A stretch of 64,000 bases of DNA from Pseudomonas sp. ML2-2023-3 (GCF_037055275.1 NZ_CP146343.1:1832501-1896500); one strand, 5' to 3'. Counted from the first letter of the stretch, positions 1 through 9,554 are shown. Numbers and translations: made by a program. The notes: generated by a model from the sequence alone, not told the origin.

Positions 1-203
1 GCCATTGCCTGAAAGAAAACGTCGCCAACCAGCTGCGAAACGACCGGGTAGCTCGTGGCCAGTGCGTTGATCAGGCCACTGTGGACATTGTTGCGATAAA
101 CCGCAAAACGACGCTCAATGTCGCCGTTATGGCAGGAAATACCTTGCGGGTAAGGCGTATCAGGATCGAGCAGCGCTGCGCTGAAAGCCTCTTGCATATT
201 CAT
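1..203 (-). CDS. bufC: DUF2063 (BufC/HvfC-type) protein, partial (N-terminus only)
   Basis: Only the first 67 or so codons are in the window; the gene runs off the left edge. The visible N-terminus ([19 protein letters not shown], then a segment with [12 protein letters not shown]) matches DUF2063, a putative DNA-binding-like domain that accompanies DUF692 enzymes and is thought to be the substrate-recognition partner (BufC/HvfC). Its ATG overlaps the TGA of the upstream DUF692 gene by two bases, so the two are translationally coupled. Inference: it helps present the DUF2282 precursor peptide to the MNIO enzyme. Family assignment is good; the function is inferred from the operon. Confidence 0.85.
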   Translation of the reverse strand, partial: MNMQEAFSAALLDPDTPYPQGISCHNGDIERRFAVYRNNVHSGLINALATSYPVVSQLVGDVFFQAM

Positions 204-1081
204 GGTTGCACCTGTGTGCTGCTCAGGTAGTGCTCGGCAAGTCGTGCTTCCTTGACGAGTTCGGTGAGTGCAGGCAGATGGTTGTCGCGCTCGATCAGGG
301 TGGCCATTGGGCCCGTTCGCTTCAGTGCTTGTCGGTACAGCGTCCACACGGCTTGATCGACGGGTGATCCGTGGTTGTCGATAAGCAGTCGCTCGCCAAG
401 GCTGTCGGACTCTTCGGCAAAACCTGCCAGATGAATCTCTCCAACAGCCCGCAGCGGCAAAGCATCGAGGTAGGCCAGGGGATTACGGGCGTGGTTGATG
501 CAGGACACGTACAGGTTGTTAACGTCCAGTAATAGGCCACAACCACTGCGGGTGATGACTTCGTGGATGAAGTCGGCCTCGTCGAAATGGGCCTCGTCGA
601 ACTCAATATAGGTTGCGGGGTTTTCCAGCAGGATCTGGCGCTGCAACAGGTTCTGGACCTGATCAATGTGCGCGCATACCCGCGTCAGCGTGGCGGTGTC
701 ATAACGCAAAGGCAGCAGGTCGTTCAAAAAATACGGCCCGTGGGAAGACCATGCCAGATGTTCGGAAAACATCTGGGGCCGGTAGCGGTCGAGCAATGTG
801 CTCAAGCGTTGCAAATGTTCGGGATTGAGCGGGCTTTGGCCCCCGATCGACAGACCGACGCCGTGAATCGACAGGGGATACTGATCGCAAATCAGGCTCA
901 GGTAGTGGTGGAACGGGCCTCCGGCAACCATGTAGTTTTCGGCGTGTACTTCAAAGAAGCCGACGTCAGGCCGGGTGGCGAGTACATCCTGGAAATGTTC
1001 GGCCTTGAGCCCCAGCCCCGCACGCGGCGGGAGCAGGGGCGCACGAGGCGCGATGAGCGAAGCAAGCGGGCTGTGCATCAT
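200..1081 (-). CDS. bufB: DUF692 (UPF0276) multinuclear non-heme iron oxidative enzyme, BufB/HvfB type
   Basis: About 293 residues, full length for the MNIO (DUF692) family, a TIM-barrel enzyme using two or three iron ions to modify cysteine residues of RiPP precursors. Visible family motifs are a likely metal-ligand set: [34 protein letters not shown] and [12 protein letters not shown], all with conserved His, Asp, Glu or Asn. The ATG at 1081 is chosen over a GTG two codons upstream; only a weak GAGTG precedes it. It starts 18 bases after the precursor gene stop and overlaps the DUF2063 gene start. Expected reaction, from bufferin literature knowledge: conversion of precursor cysteines into thiooxazole-type copper ligands in the cytoplasm. 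That chemistry is inferred here from operon content. Confidence 0.9.
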   Translation of the reverse strand: MMHSPLASLIAPRAPLLPPRAGLGLKAEHFQDVLATRPDVGFFEVHAENYMVAGGPFHHYLSLICDQYPLSIHGVGLSIGGQSPLNPEHLQRLSTLLDRYRPQMFSEHLAWSSHGPYFLNDLLPLRYDTATLTRVCAHIDQVQNLLQRQILLENPATYIEFDEAHFDEADFIHEVITRSGCGLLLDVNNLYVSCINHARNPLAYLDALPLRAVGEIHLAGFAEESDSLGERLLIDNHGSPVDQAVWTLYRQALKRTGPMATLIERDNHLPALTELVKEARLAEHYLSSTQVQP

Positions 1082-1099
1082 CAGCACTCAGTGTGCGAA

Positions 1100-1402
1100 T
1101 CAGGATTTGGCTTTGTAGGCAGCCATTTGGCCAAAGCCGGTAGGCGAGGTGCTGCTGGAGGTTGTTTCGCAGGTGCCTTTTGGTACGAGCTTCCAGGCAT
1201 TGGCCTGATTGTCTACCTTGGCGGTTCCTGCACAGGTAGTGCCTGCCCCTGCGGCGCAATCGTTATGGCCTTTCATGGCAACCCCGAAGCACTTCTCCAT
1301 ATCGCCAGCAGCCTGAGCGGGCAGGGCGGCGATGCTCAGGGCGGAACCCAGAGCAAGTGTCAGTGCAGCGGCGGACAGGGTGCGGGTAGTTTTGCTGTTC
1401 AT
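1100..1402 (-). CDS. bufA: DUF2282 small secreted protein, candidate bufferin (copper-binding RiPP) precursor
   Basis: A 100-residue protein with a Sec signal peptide ([19 protein letters not shown] then AALPAQAA, cleavage near residue 31) followed by a four-cysteine core: [14 protein letters not shown] and, further on, TTCAGT and KGTCET. This spacing is the DUF2282 (BufA1) signature. The ATG at 1402 has a GGAG ribosome-binding site seven bases upstream, so I reject an in-frame start 15 codons earlier. It is the first gene of a bufA-bufB-bufC operon. The part after the last cysteine is a roughly 25-residue Ser/Thr-rich tail. Known family role: periplasmic copper sequestration after cysteine modification by the MNIO enzyme. 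Confidence 0.88.
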   Translation of the reverse strand: MNSKTTRTLSAAALTLALGSALSIAALPAQAAGDMEKCFGVAMKGHNDCAAGAGTTCAGTAKVDNQANAWKLVPKGTCETTSSSTSPTGFGQMAAYKAKS

Positions 1403-1560
1403 GGTGATTCTCCAGATCCCGGTAGCGATTGCTGCCGGCTTACTCAACTAGAGAAACGAGGGGGGCAGTTATTACAACGCACCTGAATTATTTTTTGGTT
1501 TTAACTGCAACCTCCCCCGTTCCTACGGCAGCTGCTACAGAAAGCCCGGTAGGGGGCAAT

Positions 1561-1590
1561 AAAAAACGGCCCCGAAGGGCCGTTTTTTGT
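1561..1590 (-). terminator. Rho-independent terminator of the bra operon
   Basis: Perfect GC-rich hairpin (ACGGCCC, loop TTCG, GGGCCGT on the minus strand) with A-tract and T-tract on either side, so it could work in both directions. It follows livF by 14 bases and separates the bra operon from the bufferin-like operon. Confidence 0.9.
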
Positions 1591-1603
1591 GTCGCAGGCA
1601 GCA

Positions 1604-2305
1604 TTAGCCACCCAGATAGGCGTCACGCACTTTTGGATCGTTGAGCAGTTGCTCGCCGGTGCCTTGCATGACCACCCGGCCGTTTTCCAGCACGTAGGCG
1701 CGGTCAGCGATTTTGAGCGCCTGGTTGGCGTTTTGCTCCACCAGAAACACCGTTACACCCTCATCACGCAGCTGTTCGATGATGTCGAAAATCTGTTGAA
1801 TGATGATCGGGGCCAATCCTAGCGATGGTTCATCCAGCAACAGCAGCTTGGGCTTGCTCATCAGCGCACGGCCAATGGCGAGCATTTGCTGCTCACCACC
1901 GGACATGGTGCCACCCCGTTGTGTGAAACGTTCTTTCAGGCGCGGGAACAAGTGCAGAACCTTATCCATTTGCTCTTCGTATTCCTGCTTCTCGGTAAAG
2001 AATCCGCCCATGGCGAGGTTCTCTTCCACAGTCAAACGAGCAAACACCCGGCGCCCTTCAGGTACAACAGCGATGCTTTTGCGCATGATCTGCGCCGAGC
2101 TCAACCCCACCAGTTCCTCGCCCAGATAACGAATGCTACCGCTCTGGGCTTGCGGGGAACCGCACAAGGTCATCATCAGGGTCGATTTGCCAGCACCGTT
2201 GGCGCCGATCAGGGTGACGATCTCGCCCTGGCGCACTTCGACGTTGACGCCGTGCAGGGCCTGGATCTTGCCGTAAAAGGTCGAAACGTTTTCAAATTGC
2301 AGCAT
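1604..2305 (-). CDS. braG: Branched-chain amino-acid ABC transporter, ATPase LivF/BraG
   Basis: 233 residues, the usual LivF length. It has Walker A GANGAGKST, ABC signature MSGGEQQ and Walker B LLLLDEPSLGL. One of two ATPases that power inner-membrane import of leucine, isoleucine, valine (and alanine/threonine in Pseudomonas) bound by BraC. Last gene of braCDEFG; it starts one base after braF ends and is followed by a strong terminator. Gene order C-D-E-F-G is identical to the characterised Pseudomonas aeruginosa operon. Confidence 0.96.
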   Translation of the reverse strand: MLQFENVSTFYGKIQALHGVNVEVRQGEIVTLIGANGAGKSTLMMTLCGSPQAQSGSIRYLGEELVGLSSAQIMRKSIAVVPEGRRVFARLTVEENLAMGGFFTEKQEYEEQMDKVLHLFPRLKERFTQRGGTMSGGEQQMLAIGRALMSKPKLLLLDEPSLGLAPIIIQQIFDIIEQLRDEGVTVFLVEQNANQALKIADRAYVLENGRVVMQGTGEQLLNDPKVRDAYLGG

Positions 2306-2306
2306 T

Positions 2307-3074
2307 TTACGCTTCCCCCAAATAGGCTTTGATCACTTCAGGGTTGTCGCGGATCTGTTCCGGCGTCCCGTCAGCCAAAGGCGTGCCCTGGTTGATCACC
2401 ACGATATGGTCGGAAATGCTCATGACCAGTTTCATGTCGTGCTCAATCAACAGCACGGTAGCGTTGTGCTCATTGCGCAAAACGCTGATCAGCGCTTTGA
2501 GGTCTTCGGTTTCCTTGGGGTTCAGCCCTGCCGCCGGTTCGTCGAGCATGAGGATGCGCGGACGCGTCATCATGCAGCGGGCGATTTCCAGGCGTCGTTG
2601 CTGGCCGTATGCCAAGGTGCCCGCCGGGCGGTTGGCGAACTCGGTCAGGTTGACCTTGTCCAGCCAGTACGCGGCGTAATCCAGGGCCTCACGTTCGCTT
2701 TTACGGAATGAAGGGGTTTTGAACAGGCCCGACAGAAAGTTGGTGTTGAGGTGGCGATGCTGGGCAATCAGCAGGTTCTCAACGGCTGTCATGTCTTTGA
2801 ACAGGCGCACGTTCTGGAAGGTACGAACCACGCCTTTGCGCGCGATTTCATGACCCGGCAGGCCTTCAATCGACTCACCATCGAGCACGATGCTACCGGC
2901 AGACGGCTTGTAGAAACCGGTCAGGCAGTTGAAGACCGTGGTCTTGCCGGCACCGTTAGGGCCGATCATCGACACAACCTGTTTTTCCTTGACGGTCAGG
3001 GCCACGCCATTCACCGCCAACAAGCCGCCAAAGCGCATGCTCAGGCCGCTGACTTTCAGTAACTCGCGGCTCAT
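2307..3074 (-). CDS. braF: Branched-chain amino-acid ABC transporter, ATPase LivG/BraF
   Basis: 255 residues with Walker [10 protein letters not shown], a signature written LAYGQQRR (the LivG variant of LSGGQ) and Walker [14 protein letters not shown]. Pairs with BraG on the cytoplasmic face of BraDE. It overlaps braE by four bases (ATGA), indicating translational coupling. The LivG subfamily is clear from the C-terminal segment [10 protein letters not shown] and [12 protein letters not shown]. Confidence 0.96.
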   Translation of the reverse strand: MSRELLKVSGLSMRFGGLLAVNGVALTVKEKQVVSMIGPNGAGKTTVFNCLTGFYKPSAGSIVLDGESIEGLPGHEIARKGVVRTFQNVRLFKDMTAVENLLIAQHRHLNTNFLSGLFKTPSFRKSEREALDYAAYWLDKVNLTEFANRPAGTLAYGQQRRLEIARCMMTRPRILMLDEPAAGLNPKETEDLKALISVLRNEHNATVLLIEHDMKLVMSISDHIVVINQGTPLADGTPEQIRDNPEVIKAYLGEA

Positions 3075-4327
3075 TTTCGCAGCTCCAGGTGAGGACGTTG
3101 CATGGGCAGAAGACCTTGCGGGCGCCAGATCATCATCAGCACCATCAGTGCTCCGAACAGCAGCATTCGGTATTCGCTGAATTCACGCATCATCTCTGGC
3201 AGCAGGATCATCACCACGGCTGCCAGGATCACGCCCAGTTGCGAGCCCATGCCACCCAGTACCACGATGGCCAGAATGATCGCCGACTCAAGGAAGGTGA
3301 ACGACTCAGGCGTCACCAGGCCCTGGCGTGCAGCAAAGAAGCTGCCGGCGAAACCTGCGAAGGTAGCGCCCAGGGTGAAGGCGGAAAGCTTGATCACGGT
3401 CGGGTTCAGGCCCAGAGCGCGGCAGGCGATTTCGTCTTCACGCAGTGCTTCCCATGCGCGACCGATTGGCATGCGCAGCAGGCGGTTGATCACGAACAGC
3501 ACCAGCAGTACCAGCACCAACGCGATCAGGTACAAGAAAATGACCTTGTTGATCGAGTTGTAAGCGATGCCAAAGTACTCGTGAAAGGTTTGCATGCCTT
3601 CGGCAGCGGTTCTGTCGAAGCTGAGGCCGAACAACGTTGGTTTCGGGATGTTGCTGATACCGTTGGGTCCGCCAGTGAGATCGGTCAGGTTACGCAGGAA
3701 CAGACGGATGATTTCACCGAAGCCCAGGGTCACGATGGCCAGATAGTCACCGCGTAAGCGCAACACCGGGAAACCGAGCAGGAAGCCAAAGGTAGCGGCC
3801 ATCAACCCGGCCAGCGGCAGGCAGATCCAGAAGCTCAGGCCGAAGTAATGGGCGAGCAGCGCGTAGGTGTAGGCACCCACGGCATAGAACCCGACATAAC
3901 CCAGGTCAAGCAGACCGGCCAGCCCGACCACAATGTTCAGGCCCAGGCCGAGCATCACGTAGATCAGGATCAGCGTGGCAATGTCCACGGCACCGCGCGA
4001 ACCATAGAAAGGCCAGATCAGGGCAATCACGACCAGACCGAGAATGATCCAGCGCTGGGTGCTGGGCAGGGTCAGGAAGTTGGTGGCCTTGACAGGCACT
4101 TTTGGCAGGCTGGGAGAGTTCTTCCAGGCCGAGGTCAGTTGCTGGTTGAACAACACGCGCACAAACATCAGCAAGGAGCAGATCGTAATCACGCTCAGGA
4201 TCAAGGGGCTGGTGTTGTGAACTTCGATGTTGATCCCGACGATAGTCAGTTTCAGGCCGAGTACCGGGTAGGCGACGGCCCAGACCAACAAGGCGCTGAA
4301 GAGCGCCGACTTAAGATTCCTAGTCAT
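3071..4327 (-). CDS. braE: Branched-chain amino-acid ABC transporter, permease LivM/BraE
   Basis: 418 residues, the long LivM form found in gammaproteobacteria, with an extra N-terminal membrane segment pair and about ten predicted hydrophobic helices. The cytoplasmic EAA-like loop [18 protein letters not shown] contacts the ATPases. Overlaps both neighbours by four bases (braD stop/braE start and braE stop/braF start). Forms the inner-membrane channel with BraD. Confidence 0.96.
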   Translation of the reverse strand: MTRNLKSALFSALLVWAVAYPVLGLKLTIVGINIEVHNTSPLILSVITICSLLMFVRVLFNQQLTSAWKNSPSLPKVPVKATNFLTLPSTQRWIILGLVVIALIWPFYGSRGAVDIATLILIYVMLGLGLNIVVGLAGLLDLGYVGFYAVGAYTYALLAHYFGLSFWICLPLAGLMAATFGFLLGFPVLRLRGDYLAIVTLGFGEIIRLFLRNLTDLTGGPNGISNIPKPTLFGLSFDRTAAEGMQTFHEYFGIAYNSINKVIFLYLIALVLVLLVLFVINRLLRMPIGRAWEALREDEIACRALGLNPTVIKLSAFTLGATFAGFAGSFFAARQGLVTPESFTFLESAIILAIVVLGGMGSQLGVILAAVVMILLPEMMREFSEYRMLLFGALMVLMMIWRPQGLLPMQRPHLELRK

Positions 4328-5247
4328 ACTTTTTCAATCTCCGGACGCCCCAGAATGCCGGTCGGACGGAACAGCAGCACCAGCACCAGCAAGCCAAAAG
4401 CCACTACGTCTTTGTACTGGTCGCCGAAGATATCGGCACCAAAGGCTTCAGCTACACCGAGTACCAGGCCACCGAGCATCGCGCCAGGAATGCTGCCAAT
4501 ACCGCCCAATACCGCAGCGGTGAAGGCTTTAAGGCCCACCAGGAATCCTGCGTTAGGGTTGATTACGCCGTACTGGACACTGATCAACACCGCTGCAACG
4601 GCTGCCAGGGCAGCACCGATCACGAAGGTCAGCGCAATGACGTTGTTGGTATTGATACCCAGCAGGTTGGCCATTTTCATGTCTTCGGCACAGGCGCGGC
4701 AGGCGCGGCCCATGCGTGAGCGAGAGATGAACAGGGTCAGGCCAAGCATTGCGAGGAAGGTGACGACGAAAACCACGATTTGCATGTAGGAGACGATAAC
4801 TTCACTAGCGCCTCCAGGACCAAAGGTGAAGCCGCCGGGGATCAGGTTAGGGATCGATTTGTCTTTTGAGTCCTGTGCCAGTAGTACGGTGTTTTGCAGG
4901 AAGATCGACATGCCGATGGCGGAAATCAACGGGATAAGGCGGTTACTGCCGCGCAAGGGACGGTAGGCAACCCGCTCGATGCTGTAGCCGTAGGCGCTGG
5001 TGACCACGATGCTGGCGATAAACGCGGCAGTCAGCAGGAGTGGCACGCTGTCCAGACCCATCATGGTCAAGCCTGCGATGGCGATGAACGCAATATAGGA
5101 ACCAATCATGTACACCTCGCCGTGGGCGAAGTTGATCATTCCAATAATGCCGTAAACCATCGTGTAGCCGATGGCGATCAGGGCATAAGTGCTGCCAACG
5201 TTGAGGCCGTTAACCAGCATTTGGAAGAAGTGATAGATGTCAGGCAT
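4324..5247 (-). CDS. braD: Branched-chain amino-acid ABC transporter, permease LivH/BraD
   Basis: 307 residues with about eight hydrophobic helices and the family motif [13 protein letters not shown] near residue 34. The EAA-like loop is [18 protein letters not shown]. Forms the transmembrane pore together with BraE. It lies 249 bases downstream of braC, a gap containing an intrinsic hairpin, so braDEFG are probably expressed by read-through at a lower level than the binding protein. Confidence 0.96.
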   Translation of the reverse strand: MPDIYHFFQMLVNGLNVGSTYALIAIGYTMVYGIIGMINFAHGEVYMIGSYIAFIAIAGLTMMGLDSVPLLLTAAFIASIVVTSAYGYSIERVAYRPLRGSNRLIPLISAIGMSIFLQNTVLLAQDSKDKSIPNLIPGGFTFGPGGASEVIVSYMQIVVFVVTFLAMLGLTLFISRSRMGRACRACAEDMKMANLLGINTNNVIALTFVIGAALAAVAAVLISVQYGVINPNAGFLVGLKAFTAAVLGGIGSIPGAMLGGLVLGVAEAFGADIFGDQYKDVVAFGLLVLVLLFRPTGILGRPEIEKV

Positions 5248-5440
5248 TACAAAGCTCCTAAAAACCTGAGACGCATTTCACTGGTGGAGTCATTTTCCGG
5301 CCCGGGCTGTATGGGTATTCACCCACTTGGAGCACGGGTCTTCTGCCAGCGAACCGCTGGTGACGGTTTTAAAGATTTTCAGGTGGACAGACTTTCGGAT
5401 CACGAAAGCGCAGCCCCATTTCCACGAACCAAGGACCCGT

Positions 5441-5475
5441 AAAACAAAACCCACCGCTTGTGCAGTGGGCTTTGT
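5441..5475 (-). terminator. Attenuating hairpin between braC and braD
   Basis: On the minus strand the sequence reads GCCCAC, a ten-base loop, GTGGGT and then TTTGTTTT, 22 bases after the braC stop. Such a partial terminator after the binding-protein gene is common in ABC transporter operons and would give more BraC than permease. Confidence 0.75.
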
Positions 5476-5496
5476 TGTCAGGTCGGGAACCGACCC

Positions 5497-6618
5497 TTAC
5501 TGAGGGCTTACTTCAGTTTTAGGCTTGCCGAAGTGCCATTCGTAAACCACGAACTTGAAATCTTCCACGTCGCCTTTGGCGTCAAATTTCAGGTTGCCGG
5601 TTGGGGTTTTGTAAGTGCCTTTGTGGATAGCTTCAGCGACTTTGGTTGGGTCTTCGCTTTTGGCTTGCTCGATACCGCCGGCAATCACTTCAACCGCTGC
5701 GTAAGCCGGGAACACGAATGGGCCGGTAGGATCTTGTTTCTTGGCAGCAAAGGCATCAACCAGAGCCTTGTTGGCCGGGTCGGCGTCGAATGCTTTTGGC
5801 AGGGTAACCAGCAGGCCTTCGGAAGCGCCCTGGGCGATTTGCGAGATGGACTCGTTGCCCACGCCTTCTGGGCCCATGAACTTGGCGTTCAGGCCTTTCT
5901 CTTTGGCCTGGCGCAGGATCAGACCCAGCTCAGGGTGGTAGCCACCGTAGTAGACGAAGTCGACGTTGGCTTGCTTGAGCTTGGCAATGACAGAGGAGTA
6001 GTCTTTTTCGCCAGCGTTGACGCCTTCAAAGACAGCGACCTTGACGCCTTTGTCTTCCAGGGTCTTTTTAACGGCGGAGGCGATGCCTTCACCGTATTGC
6101 TGTTTGTCGTGCAATACCGCGACGATTTTCGGTTTCACGTGATCAGCGATGTAGTTACCGGCTGCAGGGCCCTGGGCGCTGTCCAGACCGATGGTACGGA
6201 AGATCATTTTGTAACCGCGGGCGGTGATTTCCGGGCCGGTGGCGGCCGGGGTAATCATGATGATGCCTTCGTCTTCGTAAATATCCGAAGCAGGCTGAGT
6301 GGAGCTGGAGCACAGGTGGCCGACTACAAATTTGATGCCGTCATTGACGACTTTGTTGGCCACGGCAACCGCTTGTTTCGGGTCGCAGGCGTCATCGTAG
6401 TCAACGGCTTCAAGTTTTTTGCCATCAACACCGCCTTTGGCGTTGATTTGTTCGATGGCCATTTTTGCGCCAGCAAACTGCATGTCGCCGTACTGCGTCA
6501 GAGGCCCGGTTTTAGGGCCGGCGATACCGATCTTGATGGTGTCTGCGGCAAATGAATGGCTGGCAAACCCGGCCAAAACCATAGCGGCAAACAGTTTAGT
6601 AATCTGCTTCGTAGCCAT
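5497..6618 (-). CDS. braC: Branched-chain amino-acid periplasmic binding protein BraC
   Basis: 373 residues with a Sec signal peptide (MATKQITKLFAAMVLAGFAS, cleaved after SFA). The mature part is a type I periplasmic binding protein of the Leu/Ile/Val family, with GPKTGPLTQYGD, the single cysteine pair in DDACDP and GHLCSSST, and the PEGVGNESIS region of the ligand cleft. It captures leucine, isoleucine, valine, alanine and threonine and delivers them to BraDE. First gene of the operon. GGAG lies 11 bases before ATG. A perfect 16-base palindrome sits 107 bases upstream (see 6725). Confidence 0.97.
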   Translation of the reverse strand: MATKQITKLFAAMVLAGFASHSFAADTIKIGIAGPKTGPLTQYGDMQFAGAKMAIEQINAKGGVDGKKLEAVDYDDACDPKQAVAVANKVVNDGIKFVVGHLCSSSTQPASDIYEDEGIIMITPAATGPEITARGYKMIFRTIGLDSAQGPAAGNYIADHVKPKIVAVLHDKQQYGEGIASAVKKTLEDKGVKVAVFEGVNAGEKDYSSVIAKLKQANVDFVYYGGYHPELGLILRQAKEKGLNAKFMGPEGVGNESISQIAQGASEGLLVTLPKAFDADPANKALVDAFAAKKQDPTGPFVFPAYAAVEVIAGGIEQAKSEDPTKVAEAIHKGTYKTPTGNLKFDAKGDVEDFKFVVYEWHFGKPKTEVSPQ

Positions 6619-6985
6619 CTTTATTGGTGCTCCACTCTTCTGTTGTAATTTTTATAGTCCTGGAAGCCAAGGCAGCCGGACCGGGTCTTCTTCTTAGCGA
6701 AATGCCCGGTCAATCCCCCCTGCAACTGTACCGGTACAGTGTAGAGCGCCGGTTTAGCGCTTGAATAGCGGGCTGCCGGGGGAATAAACAGGAAATGTCG
6801 CTTAAACGTAAGAAAGAGACAGAATAGCGGCGGATTAGGCTGTTGATAGTTATCAGAATGTTGCCAGATCAACGCGGCGGTCCTGTGCCTTCTGCTCTTT
6901 CTTCGTTCCTTTGCCTGAAAAACCGGGTTTTTCTACCGGGTGTGCGGCGTTATCATTGCGCCGATTTTTTTTCCCGGTGAAACCC
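6619..6985. other. Intergenic region with braC promoter
   Basis: About 370 bases between braC (minus) and the DUF2288 gene (plus). It must hold two divergent promoters. I see one clear element, a perfect palindrome at 6725-6740, and no convincing gene. Confidence 0.6.
6725..6740. promoter_or_regulatory. Perfect 16-base palindrome, candidate operator for braC
   Basis: ACTGTACCGGTACAGT is fully self-complementary without a spacer. It is not a LexA box because CTGT and ACAG are separated by six rather than eight bases. The location upstream of braC suggests a regulator of amino-acid uptake. The cognate protein is unknown to me. Confidence 0.4.
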
Positions 6986-7291
6986 ATGAACGAAGAACCT
7001 AGCACCCTCTATGCCAAGCTGCTTGGCGAGACCTCAACTATTGAATGGAAAGCCTTGCAGCCCTTCTTCGCCAAAGGTGATTTGCTGTGGGTTGAACCTG
7101 AGCTGGACTTGATTGAAGCGGCGCAGGCCGTGACTCAGGATGATGCAGAGAAAGTCGCGGCCTGGATGGCGTCTGGTGTTCTTGGCAAGATGACTGAGGC
7201 GCAGGCGCTAGACGTTCTTGAACGTGACCCGCAGCTCTGGGTAGTCGTGGTTTCACCTTGGGTGATGGTCCAGGAAAGGGCGAAAAAATAG
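6986..7291 (+). CDS. DUF2288 family protein
   Basis: 101 residues starting MNEEPSTLYAKLLGETSTIE. I prefer this ATG to an upstream in-frame start because the 25 extra residues read as non-conserved leader. The sequence matches the small cytoplasmic DUF2288 family, found across Pseudomonas and cyanobacteria: an acidic helical protein with TIEWKALQPFFAKGDLLWV and a C-terminal LWVVVVSPWVMVQ. No biochemical function is known. It is monocistronic and divergent from braC, as in other pseudomonads. Confidence 0.85.
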   Translation: MNEEPSTLYAKLLGETSTIEWKALQPFFAKGDLLWVEPELDLIEAAQAVTQDDAEKVAAWMASGVLGKMTEAQALDVLERDPQLWVVVVSPWVMVQERAKK

Positions 7292-7390
7292 CTGTGCGCA
7301 CCAAGCTGGGGCAATTATTTGCACTGATTTGAAGAGCCCGGAGTGTGTAGCTGAGTAACCCGGCTACAGGTAGTGGCAATTTGCCGTAGA

Positions 7391-7426
7391 GAAACGCCAC
7401 AGTTGGTACTGTGGCGTTTTTTTTTT
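7391..7426. terminator. Bidirectional terminator
   Basis: AACGCCACAG/CTGTGGCGTT stem with a TTGGTA-type loop, A-run before and ten Ts after. Located 100 bases after the DUF2288 gene and 22 bases before the stop of the convergent GGDEF-EAL gene, so it can serve both. Confidence 0.9.
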
Positions 7427-7447
7427 GGCTGCAGGGCAGCTGTGCTG

Positions 7448-9463
7448 CTACTGGCCGGTGAATACAAATGTGGTGTGGTCCGGTGCGCGCACCGGGCGTT
7501 TGTCGAGCTGTTCGAGAGTCTCTTGCAGTGCCTCGAAGGGGACGGGGCGACTGAGCAGATAGCCCTGGATAAAGTCGCAGCCGAACTGTTCAAGAAACTC
7601 GAACTGCTGGGTGGTCTCCACACCTTCGGTGACGACTTGCAGGTGCAGGGTGTGGGCCATGAGGATAATGGCCTGGACGATTTCCATGTCCTGGCTGGAG
7701 CTCGGTATGTCCTGGATAAACGAACGGTCAATTTTCAAGGTGTTGAGTGGCAGGCGCTTCAGGTAGGCCAGGGATGAATAACCGGTGCCGAAATCATCAA
7801 TGGACAGTGACACGCCAAGCGCCCGGATCTGTCGCAACAGCTGGGAGGTGCTGCTCAGGTTGCACATCAGGGCGTTTTCCGTGACTTCCAGTTCCAGTCG
7901 ATGGGCAGCAATGCCTGATGTGCGAAGAGCGCTTTCGATTTCGTCTGCCAGCTCAACCCGCACCAGATTGCGCGCCGAACAATTCACGGCAATCCCCAAA
8001 TGTGCCCACCCCTGGCGGGAAAGGGCGGCAAGGTCATGACAGGCTTTGCGCAGTACCCAGTGGTCCAGTTCGGCGATCAGCCCGTTGGCCTCGGCGATGT
8101 TGATAAAACGGTCCGGACCGAGCAAGCCATGTTCGGGATGCTGCCAGCGCACCAGGGCCTCGAGTTTGGCGACGCGGCCATGCTTGAGGTCAAAGATGGG
8201 CTGGTAATGTAGAAGCAGCCCTTTGTCTTCATTGAGCGCGTTACGCAGTTCTTCCTCGATCTGCAGTTCCAGCGAGGCACGGGTTTTAAGATTAGGGCTA
8301 AAAAAGTTCAGGTTGTTACGCCCGCACCCCTTGGACTGATAAAGCGCCAGGTCGGCATGCTTGAGCAGTTCGGCACAGTTTGTTCCGTCATCCGGAAACA
8401 CACTGATGCCAATGCTGGTGGTCATCACCATCTGTCTTCCTGACAGCTCGATGGGCTCTTTGAGTTTGAGCATGATGCGCTGGCCCATGCTTTGCGCTTC
8501 TTCGCGATGGCTCAGGTTGATCAAAATACAGAACTCGTCACCGCCAAAGCGTGCAACGACGTCATTGTGGCTGCGGGTGGCATGTTTGATGCGCGCGGCG
8601 ATGACCTTCAGCAATTCGTCGCCCGCATCGTGGCCCAGGCTGTCATTGATGCGTTTGAAGTGGTCAATGTCGAGGAACATCACGGCCAACTTGCTGGTAT
8701 TGGCAGTGCACTCAATGAGCTTTTCAGCAAATAGCTGGTTGAAACCACGTCGATTGATCAGGTTGGTCAACGGATCGTAATGGGCCACTTGCTGCAATGA
8801 CGCACGCGCCTGGTCGAGTTGACTGAGCAATGCGTTGACCCGCCTCAGGTCGCGCTCCTTGAGTTGCAGCTTTTTGTCGACGATCGCGGCACTGATGCAA
8901 CTGCCAATCAACAACAGGGCAATCAGGGCAGCCACCAGCGCCAGTTGCCAGTTCTTGCTGTCCGTACCTGAATGGCTCACAACCGGGTCGCCCACGGCCG
9001 ACATGCTGATGAAGTAAGCGCAGAGCAGGGTGCCTGCTGCCGTCATGCACAAGGCAAATTTGGTCAGTTGATGCAGCAAGCCGCTACGTGAACGCCAGAT
9101 CGTGATGCGAGTGAAAACGTTCACGATCACCAGGGCCGCGAGCAGGGATATCACTAAGGAGCCAATGGCTATTGCGAGGCTGTAGCGAGATTCAAGAGGG
9201 GACGACTCCAATGCCAGCAGGCAGATGGTGTACATGGCCCATATGCCGGTCGCCAGGCAACCGACACTGATCCAGCGCCAAAGGGTCTTGGCAGCGGTTT
9301 TTTCTGCATGGGCGCAGCGGTCGAGCAGATCCAGCGTGGCCAGGCAGGCAGTACAGGCGACCAGCCAGGCGACGAATACCAGATAGGGGCTATAGCCGCC
9401 GATTAACAGCAGTTGCGCGTTTTCTGAAGGCTCAACCACAAGTTGCAACCCTAGCCTTTCCAT
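7448..9463 (-). CDS. Membrane GGDEF-EAL protein with degenerate MHYT-like sensor
   Basis: 671 residues. Residues 25-195 form about six or seven hydrophobic helices resembling the MHYT sensor, but the motif positions read GIWAMYTI (77-79 region) and CAYFISMSAV (149-158), so the metal-binding histidines are missing. A short linker helix leads to a GGDEF domain with intact RFGGDEF (306-311) but no RxxD inhibitory site (SHND instead), then an EAL domain with LEALVRW (433-439), NCSARN, DDFGTGYSS, KIDRSFI and EGVET. Both cyclic-di-GMP synthesis and hydrolysis residues are present, so dual activity is possible. ATG at 9463 has GAGG six bases upstream. It resembles MucR-type architecture, but orthology is not assured. 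Confidence 0.9.
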   Translation of the reverse strand: MERLGLQLVVEPSENAQLLLIGGYSPYLVFVAWLVACTACLATLDLLDRCAHAEKTAAKTLWRWISVGCLATGIWAMYTICLLALESSPLESRYSLAIAIGSLVISLLAALVIVNVFTRITIWRSRSGLLHQLTKFALCMTAAGTLLCAYFISMSAVGDPVVSHSGTDSKNWQLALVAALIALLLIGSCISAAIVDKKLQLKERDLRRVNALLSQLDQARASLQQVAHYDPLTNLINRRGFNQLFAEKLIECTANTSKLAVMFLDIDHFKRINDSLGHDAGDELLKVIAARIKHATRSHNDVVARFGGDEFCILINLSHREEAQSMGQRIMLKLKEPIELSGRQMVMTTSIGISVFPDDGTNCAELLKHADLALYQSKGCGRNNLNFFSPNLKTRASLELQIEEELRNALNEDKGLLLHYQPIFDLKHGRVAKLEALVRWQHPEHGLLGPDRFINIAEANGLIAELDHWVLRKACHDLAALSRQGWAHLGIAVNCSARNLVRVELADEIESALRTSGIAAHRLELEVTENALMCNLSSTSQLLRQIRALGVSLSIDDFGTGYSSLAYLKRLPLNTLKIDRSFIQDIPSSSQDMEIVQAIILMAHTLHLQVVTEGVETTQQFEFLEQFGCDFIQGYLLSRPVPFEALQETLEQLDKRPVRAPDHTTFVFTGQ

Positions 9464-9554
9464 TGCACGCCTCGGCAATCCTGATGTGCTAGTCGAAAGT
9501 TGCTAGCTTGGGATCGAGTATAGAGGCTGGATAGAGCGAGGCAGGTGTGATGGC

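Noticed and set aside
563..1486. Long plus-strand frame opposite the MNIO and precursor genes
   Set aside because: It is the antisense shadow of bufB and bufA, with no family resemblance and no ribosome-binding site.
6725..6740. LexA box upstream of braC
   Set aside because: CTGT and ACAG are separated by six bases rather than eight.
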